Positions 54,831 to 64,000 of a stretch of 64,000 nt of DNA are shown piece after piece (the first letter of the stretch is position 1; each line of letters begins with the position of its first letter). The stretch is from Enoplosus armatus. Its lineage: Eukaryota > Chordata > Actinopteri > Centrarchiformes > Enoplosidae. The stretch is taken from NCBI RefSeq assembly GCF_043641665.1, contig NC_092184.1, positions 18,999,108-19,063,107 on the forward strand. Direction: 5' to 3'. The position numbers were made by a program, and so were the translations under genes. The notes under the pieces were generated by a model, which saw nothing but the letters and a program-made list of their open reading frames with translations, did no database searches and was not told the DNA's origin.

Positions 54831-55146
54831 ATCCCAGGGGTGGCTTGGTCAGCCCTGAGGGGAGAACATGCTGCAGAGCAGGCAGACAATTTTCAGGCTG
54901 ACTGCTTTTACTTTCGGCCCAAGCAGGGCCTCATGAAAACAAACTGACAAAACAAAGGACAGCAAATTAATGACCCGTGCCCCCCCCTACAACCCCAAAC
55001 CCCGACGATTGACTCCTGGCTTGGCATGTCCCTACCCTTCCTCCCCTCCCCTCCTCTCCTTTCCTCTCCTTCCCCCCTCTCCCCTCCTGTTCTGACTTTT
55101 GATCCCCTCCAAATCACACATGCAAAGACACACATATCTGGACATT

Positions 55147-55148
<2 letters not shown>

Positions 55149-55188
<40 letters not shown>
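55149..55188. repeat. (CA)n microsatellite
   Basis: About 20 CA units. Confidence 0.93.
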
Positions 55189-55189
<1 letters not shown>

Positions 55190-56335
55190 CACTACCACCA
55201 TCACCCTCTTCCTTAACTCCGTGACCCGTGGCATCTGGTTTAGATTGTCACAGGAAGAGAGAGACATACAGAGGGAAAGAGTGAGTGTGAGTGAGAGAGA
55301 GAAAAGGCCTCTCTGTCTGTGTCTGGACCTTCATTATCATGTGTTAATATTAATGCAATTTGAAAAAGAAACAGACATGGAGACACACTGGGTGAAGAGG
55401 GGCTCGTCTGAGCTGAGTGGAACAGCATGCTCTCACAGTCCAGACGCGCTTCTAACCTCGTGCAAGACTGCCTTCCCAGAGACATGCGCTCTTCATACAT
55501 TGTCACTTTACCACAGAGTTTCAAGCTCTAATTAATAAACAGGAAATGATTTTGCTTCACAATGTACTGAAATATAATATTCTTTGGTTGCTAGTGTAGG
55601 CCACAATCACACAGATTCTCAATCATTTGTTTTTTGCAACTTGTTGTACTGTTTTATGATGTTTTCATTGAATTTGAAATGTTTGCATGTTGCTTTTTCC
55701 TCATATTTCTTGTTCCTCGTCACTTGGTGTCCGGTGTTTTCTACAGTCTACAACAGGGATTTGGTCTATTTATGAACACTGACACTGACAGACACTTAAT
55801 CAAAACAGCTGATAATGTTTGAAGGTATGTGTTAACAGAAAGCTGGATGAATATTGCCATGATTGCAGTGTGTATGGTGCTCTCTTCCACCTGATGCACA
55901 CACAATCCTGCCATCGACCCTCTAGAAATGTTTGTGTTAATGCAGTAAGTACTTCAAGACAAGCACTCAGACTTGAACACATCAAATATTAGCAGAATAA
56001 TCAGTAGAGAGGTGCAATAAACAAGCAGATGACATGTGGTGAACACTCTCTGGGAGCAGCTTCAGGCCATTCTCTGGGCTCACCAGAGCAAAGCCAGAGT
56101 CAGAGTGCCAAGGTCAGACTGTCTGTTCATACCTCTCATCACCACCTCCCTTCTGTCAACAGAAAACAAATCTGTAATGTTTTTAAAAGAAAAGAGCCGA
56201 GAGCCAAATATAATGAGCACTACTGTCTGAAAGTTGCTGAAATATTTTTTTTTTGCAGGTACCTGCACCTTCTTATGAATTTGCGTAGATACATCCACAT
56301 GGGTCAATTCTCAATTGCACATAATTTGAATGCTG

Positions 56336-56432
56336 GCCCTTTCTGTGTGGAGTTTGGACGCTCTCCCCGTTTTCACAGGGGTTTTCCTCTGGGTGCTCCA
56401 CTTTCCTCCCACAGTCCAAAGATGTGTCACTC
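56336..56432 (+). mobile_element. SINE-like fragment (V-SINE-type core)
   Basis: Reads GTGTGGAGTTTGGACGCTCTCCCCGT, GGGGTTTTCCTCTGGGTGCTCC and CTTTCCTCCCACAGTCCAAA in order, a phrase I recognise from a dispersed vertebrate SINE/LINE-tail family common in fish. It is truncated on both sides. The exact family needs a repeat search. Confidence 0.65.
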
Positions 56433-57081
56433 ACCTAATATTTTAAATTGTGCATTGTAATGAATGTGAGTATGGTTGAGAGGATATGGTTATTGATGAA
56501 TCCATCAAATAGTTTTAATTGATTGAGTAATCATTTGACCTATAAAATGTCATAAAACAGCCAGCAGCAAGTTACCAGAGCTCATGTAAATTTTTTTAAC
56601 CAACTGCCCAAAAACCCAAAGGTATCTAATTTACAATGACATTAAATGAGGAAAATGTGACATTGAGAGGCTGTGATCAGCAAAAATATGGTATTTTTAC
56701 TTTTATAATGTCAAATATATAATGCATATCTATGTCTGATACATTAATTTAATTTATTAATATTTCTATATTATCTGTAGCCTTGAGAATGATCCAGTGG
56801 AAATTCTTGTGAACTAGGGACACACATATAAGCATACATGGCCTAAGAATAAATACTAAGGTTTCATTAAGAATAAGTGAGAACAGCTCACTAAAAGTGT
56901 GTAAATCTCATCATTCAATTCAATTCATTATGAATTACAAATCGCTGCACTATCTTGTAGCTCAGACTAGTGTTGATCGGCATGTTAACCTTGGTGTGGA
57001 CGAAAAAAAAACAATATGCTTGAGTTAATGATGTTGACAGATATGATCCAGTGAGAGCAGGTGACAAAGGAGTGAAGAGAG

Positions 57082-57082
<1 letters not shown>

Positions 57083-57173
<91 letters not shown>
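57083..57173. repeat. (CA)n microsatellite
   Basis: About 45 CA units, uninterrupted. Confidence 0.95.
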
Positions 57174-57174
<1 letters not shown>

Positions 57175-60100
57175 TCCTGGGGGATTAGTCAAAAGACTAT
57201 GAGCATTTCATCAAGTGTTTCCCATTCAAACAGGCTTGAGAGCAGATCCTTGGAAAAGCTCAGGTCACCCCCCTGGCTTTTGGTTATGGCTTAATATTTA
57301 AACTGGGAGCTAGATGGATTGAAAGTGAGTGTTATCAGTCATCGCCGTATTAATAAGGCCTGGTAAGTCAGACAGAGTGTGGATACCTCTGCGGTATGGC
57401 TAACACAAATACACTCGCTCACTCAACCTCGTCTCATGTCTGTCTTTCTGTCTGCCTGACCCCTATGAGGTAACTGGTCACTGCAGCCAGATTTATAGCT
57501 AATCAGTCTATATCGGCAGCAGTCTGCCATGGACCGGGCCAACTTTAGAACATTACACATTACCACACAGGGAGGGAGTGATGTCAGTATGAAGACAGGG
57601 ATAGAAAAGGAGGAGGAAAGGCAAGAGAGAAGGCACAAGGAGGGGGAGTAAAGGAGGAAGGGCAGCATAGAAGAAGGGAAAAAGTGAGCGAGGCAACGGT
57701 GGAAGACAGGAGGGAGTGATTGAGCAGTAAAAGGACAGATTTAAGGAGGAATAGAAGGAGGTGGGGAATAAGGTATAGGTGGTAGGGAGGAGAACACACT
57801 CTGCCCCCCTCTTTCTTTGCCATTAGACCCCTTGCTCATTAGTCAGTCCTTGTCGCTAAGGCATTGACATCTCCCGCCATTCCATATAGAGCTATTGATC
57901 TCTCACAGTACTCACATACGCAATTCAAATCACAACAAATATATTCCTTTAGCACTACTTATCTTACTCAGTATGTGTGAGTGTGCAGGGGTGAGACAGA
58001 GAGAGGGAGGGCAGGTGTATGTGTGCATGCCTCCATGTAGTGTGCACCCATTCCTAAAAAAAATTGTCAATGTCCATAGCATGTGTGTGTACTTGCATTT
58101 GAATGTGGGACTGTGTTCAGAGTCTCCTCTCAGCGTTGGTGTATATCTTTATGTCCAAACTGTAATGTTTCTGTTAAATGTATTGGCAGGTGCTGATACA
58201 TCTGTCAATACTATCGGCCATTAGTCTGAGAATGAGGTCAAAGCTTTTGTCAAGGCGAGGTCACCGGCCTCACAGTTCATTCAATGAAAACATGATCACG
58301 AGGGCACCGCAGGAAAGTCCATCAATACACGGACACTTAATTGCAACCAAGAAAAGCATCTGTTACAAGTTTTACTTTGACACGCATTTTAATATATTCT
58401 ATATTATTATTTAATTCTTAACTTTATATTGTTTGTATATTGTTTTATATTAAATGTATGGCAGGTGTCGAAACTAAAATCAAATGAAAAATGGATGGAT
58501 TCCGGTAGAAGAGCAGAATCCTTCTCTCTTAATTGATACCACTAAATTTCTAGGTGAATCCTCTTGCATCTTGCAATCCCGGTAGCGATCACGATCTGGG
58601 CCGATGTCTTACGATGACCCCGTCCCCTGTTTTCATCTCAAAGTACCACTCTGTAACGCCACCGCAGCAGGCCGGTCTGCACCGTCTGACCAAACCACAG
58701 CCACATGGTCACAGATGGATTCCTCCAAAGCTCCTACAGAACAGCCACCGACCGCCAGCCATCAAATTCCATCACCACATAACCACAAGCTAACCACTGA
58801 AAATGAGGGAGACTGGGGAGGAAGGAAGGAGGGATGAGACAGAAGAAAGAAAACTGGAGAAAGGATTGAAACAGAACAAGCATGGAGGACGGGAATAAAA
58901 AGGTAGAAATGGGAAACAAGTACAATGTACTTTGAAGAAGTGCCAGACTTTTTTCTCAGTTAGTTAAAAAAGACGAAGAAGACAGAGCGAGCTCCAGACA
59001 GCAGCACCATCATCGCCATCCAAACAGCCAAACACCCGGGTGATATGCTAATGAGCTTCCTAATGACCGTCGCCACTTAGGAACTGCTAATTAAAACCCA
59101 TTTGATTCAAAGACACTTATCGGGCTCTAAGAAAAAAAAATCCCAGGAAGGCAGGCAGAGTTATGGCCACCTTTGGTATTTGTCAAAGCCCTCCCACTCC
59201 TTCCCCTCTTTTCTGCCCTCCTGTCTGTCTCCGTCTCTCTGTCCCCTGGCTCGATTGCCTCTAATGGACGAGCTTTATCTAGGCTGACCTAACCATTGTC
59301 ACAGGGAGCAGAATTTGTGAGCTTTTAGAGTGGGTACACTCATCGATGTGCTGGGGGGTGGGGGGCAGCGGTGACTGGGAGTAAGCGGTGGGTGCAAGGA
59401 GGGGGTTGCTTGGCAAGTATCCATCCATGCACTCTCCAGGCCACTTCGTTAGCCACCACATACACATCTCCCTGTCCCCCTCTCCTCTGTTCTCAGCTAT
59501 GCAAATAGGATGCCAGTTAGATGCTGAATGAGGAGTGAGATATGAGCTTTCCACTCATCTGTGGAATGAACAGGACAGACGACAGAGCAGGAAATGCATT
59601 GCTTTGGGGTCTTTCGGTCGCTCAGTGAAGTAACTTCTAATTGAAAAGTCATGTTTAAATGTGGATCCTGTGTCAATGTATCACAATCTTGTACAATCTT
59701 GGGTCTTAATAATTTCAATTCCTCACATTTTTTTCTTAAAGAATGAGGCAAGGGAATGGACTTCAATTGACCAAACGGAAAAAAAAAAAAAATCTGGGAG
59801 AAAGTTAGAGATAGAGAGAGGCAGTGAGAGTTTGCCCCCTCAGCCCGGAGGAGAAACCGGATAGGGCCACTTTAAAAATCGCTTAACACGCTCGACACAA
59901 AAGACAGCTGAGAAACTTGAGCTGTGTTTGATTTGAGTGTCAGGGTGGGAGGCACTAATCTGTGGACATGGTGGGCACAGGTGGTGAAACAATCAAACAG
60001 CCCTGCACTTACATCACACACACACACACACACAAAAATACTTAAGCATGAAAACAAAAATGGCAACCAGTAGAACTGTTTACACGACTACACTTTCATG

Positions 60101-61840
60101 CCCATAAATGCACACAGGCTTGTATTGAAATATACAGATGGGAAAACACATGCACACGCACACACACACACACTACAAGGAACACACAGAAGCACACACG
60201 TGCATGTCCGCAGCAGACTGAATTGCTATGGAGAGTGGTGTTGTTTTACAGGGCCAGATAAAGACAAGGTGGATCAGATTCCCGGCTCCTGTTTCCCTCT
60301 CCTGCCTTTCACCTTCCTCTTTATGTGTCAGTGGCACACGCCCTGCCTCAGTGATGGAGCACTGATTGAAAAAAAAGCACATTGTCATATATCTAAAAGG
60401 GGAAAGAAAGCCTCTTAAGGGGTATCCTGGTGTCTTAAACAGCTGTGTCACATGTTTTAACACGTCTTGACTCGCCTCTCGCTCTCAGCTTTCCTGTTTA
60501 TCTGTTTTTATTTGATATCTATTACAGCAGAAATGAATTAAAACTGATTTACCCCTAGAAGGTTGCTTCAGAATATATATCTCACCTGAAACTTACACTA
60601 AACCCAGTCAGATATAGGTACCAGTTTACATGTAGAGACTTAATAGAAACGTCAGCACTGGACAATCAGAATAGAAGTAGAAAATTAAAGGAACTACAAA
60701 ATATTTTTTTAGAATCTGACTTTTGGATTTGTCCGAAGGCTGAGAGAGGAAGTGAAGTATGCTACAAATCCGAACTATTATGGGCATCTTTCTTGTGTTG
60801 CAGCTCCTTTTCTATAATGCATATCTCAATTGTCTTGCACCTTAAAACTAACTCACCTGCTTCTCTTTATCCGCATTTTCCTCTTTGTAAAATCAGAGAA
60901 GTTTAAAAGCCCTAAACTAGATTCACTCAGTGTCTTAAATATTTTGTCCAATTTATTGAAAACAAGTAGGTAGAACACAGATAAGCAAAGACATGAGCTC
61001 TCCCAGATGATTTTCTATGAACATACTCACACACAAAAATTGGGGGATTTTTGCATTTCCTGGAATTCTACGCCTATATTTGTCTAGTTTTGCACATGGG
61101 ATAAATCGTTTTTTTAACGATTACATCAGAAGAATGAGCTCAATGAGATTTACATTACAGCACACAGGTCTGTCTCTGTCTGACACCCGTATTGACAACC
61201 ACTAAGTGATACACCTTAAATTAAAAAAGGGCAATTCTGCATGTTGTTGGAACGAGTGATGGCTTAAACTGGTTTAAAACAATGCTCAAATCAGAAGGAT
61301 GTGCTCTTTGAGGTAACACTGCAGCTCATAGTGAAAATTCTTACCTGTTACCTCTTTTCTTTCCCTGCCTGGCCTGCGCTTTCTCTCTTTCTTTTTCTGT
61401 CTCTCTCTGATGTCTGTGTTAACAACAAAGCTAAATGTGAAAATGAATGGAACTGGAATACAACTACTCACCAACCATGTACTTACTGGCAAATGTTATT
61501 TGCTGAGTTTACAACGTACATAGATACTTACATTTGCCATGAAATAAGGCCTTATCTCTCTTTTTCTTGATGTCCATGATGCTAATCCAGACTGCTGAAT
61601 TAAGAGGAAATAATGTCGTTTAATGTAATGTTAACTACAGTAACCCTGTAGCCACACAGATGGGATCTGAAACTGGGGAAGACAGAATAGCAAACTAGCA
61701 ATCCTGGAAGGGACAGTTCATGTTAGCCAAGTCTGCAGCAAACTCTTTTTGTTTGTATAGCAAGACTATTACAATTCCTGGTCTGTAGTGAGTTTGCCAG
61801 CCCAGGACAACTGCGTGTTTCATATCACTGAACAATCAAC
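57174..61840. other. Large upstream intron, segment 8
   Basis: No exon recognised. It contains GA-rich sequence (57550-57770, 58800-58920), an A-run at 59779-59793, CA clusters (60013-60035, 60150-60172), and a short homeodomain-motif-rich stretch at 59030-59130. Otherwise AT-rich and unremarkable. Confidence 0.5.
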
Positions 61841-61845
61841 GTGTT

Positions 61846-62176
61846 TAATCTGACACCGGTACCGCAACGTTATGATCAGAGAAGGCAAAGCACCTGCGAC
61901 ACACAGCTCTCTCCTCTGACAGAGCGCACTGCGCTGTTTCTGATTCAAAATGCACTCCACCAATCACATCGCTGCATGTAAAGGAGGCGGGAACAAAGCC
62001 AAACAAACACCAATAGAAACTCTGTGGGAACATGACGGAGTTAACCCTTTGTAAAGCCGATTTGATTTAAACGCATATTCAATTAATATCAAATTAGTGG
62101 TGGGAACAATTTTAGGTAATCTGAAAAGTGGGGGGACATGTCCCCATCATCCCTATCATAAATTACGCCCATGCAC
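61846..62176. mobile_element. Possible transposable element fragment
   Basis: The stretch ends AAAGTGGGGGGACATGTCCC then CATCCCTATCATAAATTACG, a phrase I associate with dispersed fish elements. Upstream lie GC-richer sequence and an ACCAATCACATCGC-like CCAAT motif, unlike the neighbouring AT-rich intron. No coding capacity and no clear ends were seen. Confidence 0.4.
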
Positions 62177-62815
62177 GCACACACACACATTGCACGCCTG
62201 TGTCTACAGGTACTTATCCTTATATCAACATAATATGACATTTATTGGCATCACCCTCACCTCTGAACAGACACAGAGAACAAGCACAAGCAAGTGCACA
62301 GCCAGCTTATGCATCTCAGGCTGTAATACAGTCCACGCTGCTGCTATTCACGCAACACAAAACCTATCATAGACTGTCAGGTGGAGTAACTTGAACACCA
62401 GGTATTATTTGCTAATCTTATTTACACTTTGAAAGTGAGCAGTGGAGTGTAAATCTTAAGTTGTATCTGGGCAGGCCTCCACTTCACACATAAGAGTGTT
62501 GCTGCTAACGCACTTACTTCGCTCAATAAAATGGTGGCAGAGATTTGCATTTCCGTTCGCTTTTATTAAGCGACTCGAGCTTGACATATTGGAAAAGTGC
62601 TGTAGTATGTTGTGCAATGACCACACAAATCACAATACATGATGTTTGATTTTCTAAAAATTGATTGACGCAAATTTTTTGATTGATTACAACTTTATCG
62701 TTATTTCTCACAGTGCGCCGTTGAGAGAGATTGGGTGTTACACAGGAAGAGAAGGGGGTCTTCCCCAGAGGACCTCCCCCCAACCCATACATTTACACAC
62801 ACCACACTCACATAT

Positions 62816-62852
<37 letters not shown>

Positions 62853-64000
62853 CACATACTTTGCCCTCAGGCCAGTCTCTGTAATGGGATCCTCACTGTT
62901 ATTTCTGCTGAATAAAATAAATCCCACTAATTAACATGTTAACATGATTGATGGGCCTTGATTCTGCAGGGAGCAGGGAACGTCTGTCTGCACTCAAGCT
63001 GCCCTGCTGCTGCCTGCAAACTGACCGACGCACAAAGAAAGATTCAGGGAAGAAGACATACAGAGGAGGAAATGGAAATATGAAACATTTCTAAAAAAGT
63101 AGACCTGAGTCCATATGAGTTAGTGATTAAATATAATTTCTGAGCACAGACCTGTTTGCTCCTTCTTTACAATGTTTATGAATAAGTAGGAAGACATAAT
63201 GCATAGTGGTTAAACACTATTTGTTACGTATTGCACAACCGTGAACCACATTCACAACAGCAGACAAACTGTTATGGGAGAAGCGTGAGAAAAGGCATTA
63301 AATAAGAGCAAAGTGAACTGATATGGGCAGAAAACATCAGCACGGTTCACATGTTTGAGCACCAAACAAGGAAGTAAGGTGCGACATTGTTTCGGAGAAG
63401 GGACGTGACACGGAGAGCATAACACAGAGAGAGCAATCAAAATCTGTCTGTGAGAGACCTCAAAGGCAGAGGATACATAAAAACGACCTGATAAAAACCC
63501 TCAAACACACTTTCAAAGTCGCCTTAAAAGGAAGGCGGTAATGGAGATGCTTGAATGTTAAACGACTGTGGATCACACCACATACGTACATGTAAAAACC
63601 AAAATGCAAAAATAAATGCTACTTTAATAATTTACTTAAAACTGATTTATCTGAAGAAAGTTGTTAGTAATACACTTTTTCAAGTCAGAATTAAAAAAAA
63701 AAAAATTATATAGGATTCTAATTCTGATGCCCTTTAAGGTTTGTGGGATAAAACTAGAGATGCTGAATTGAATTAGTTCTAATTAGTTACAATTACGTCC
63801 GTTAATCCTGCAGTTTGTTGCTTTTTTAAATATGACTTCAGACTCATACCATCTGGGTGTCTTGGCCCGCCATATCTTTGACCTATCAGGTCCACTACCC
63901 ATTGTTAGTTTCTTGGTCTCACTGGGTAGGTGAATAAAGCACTATATTGACAGTTGAGTACTGTACAATGTACCTGTCTGTCTGCCTCTGTTTCCCGCCA
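62177..64000. other. Large upstream intron, segment 9
   Basis: No exon recognised up to the window edge. (CA)n lies at 62817-62846. The rest is AT-rich single-copy-looking sequence. Confidence 0.5.
62817..62846. repeat. (CA)n microsatellite
   Basis: About 14-15 CA units. Confidence 0.9.

Larger units (their letters stand above)
52415..57082. other. Large upstream intron, segment 7
   Basis: No exon recognised. It contains GA-rich sequence (52640-52720), (CA)n at 52960-53000 and 55149-55188, a 24-C run at 54807-54830, an AT-rich stretch (53700-54480) with two AAGATAA cores, and a SINE-like fragment at 56336-56432. Overlapping long frames on both strands near 53065-53700 have no family resemblance. 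Confidence 0.5.

Noticed and set aside
28100..64000. MDS1 exon 2 (first half of PR domain) within the window
   Set aside because: I searched the minus strand for codons of FGPYVGEQ, GLGIW and YIPDDIP by eye and found none. A tBLASTn search would settle it.

Overview
The window is a stretch of vertebrate, almost certainly teleost (probably percomorph), nuclear DNA carrying one recognisable gene. This is the fish orthologue of MECOM (MDS1-EVI1 / PRDM3), a zinc-finger transcriptional regulator, transcribed on the minus strand. Evidence for a fish genome: dispersed GT-AG exons, compact introns, very many (CA)n microsatellites, and short interspersed repeats of a type common in fish genomes. No bacterial, viral or organellar gene organisation is present.

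Layout, in window order (gene 3' to 5'): positions 1-559 are 3' untranslated sequence with no polyadenylation signal in the window. Fifteen coding exons lie between 560 and 25782. I placed every junction by hand: all are GT-AG, the phases chain without a break, and together they give 1119 codons including the stop. Translation from the methionine at 18355 gives the short EVI1-type protein of 1055 residues, close to the roughly 1050 of mammalian EVI1. It has seven N-terminal zinc fingers, a linker with two CtBP-binding motifs, three C-terminal zinc fingers, an acidic stretch and the conserved C-terminal tail. The two most upstream coding exons (25648-25782 and the start of 18307-18409) encode the C-terminal half of the PR (SET-like) domain used only by the long isoform. 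The N-terminal half of that domain is not in the window.

Just upstream, a good splice donor at 27162 ends a probable non-coding first exon. It is followed at about 27330-28030 by a CpG-rich stretch, the likely internal promoter of the short isoform. The remaining 36 kb (28100-64000) has no exon I can recognise on either strand and is best read as part of the large intron separating the MDS1 exons from the EVI1 exons. It holds microsatellites, GA-rich, G-rich and C-rich tracts, three interspersed repeat fragments, and several non-repetitive stretches dense in homeodomain, FOX, SOX and GATA-like motifs that could be conserved enhancers.

I found no new multi-gene system. The most interesting signals are in the 5' leader of the short isoform. 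The PR-domain exons, when used as leader, contain a minimal ATG-stop, a second short upstream ORF, and a third whose stop codon overlaps the EVI1 start. A better-context second ATG follows ten codons later, and a weak splice donor lies in the same exon.
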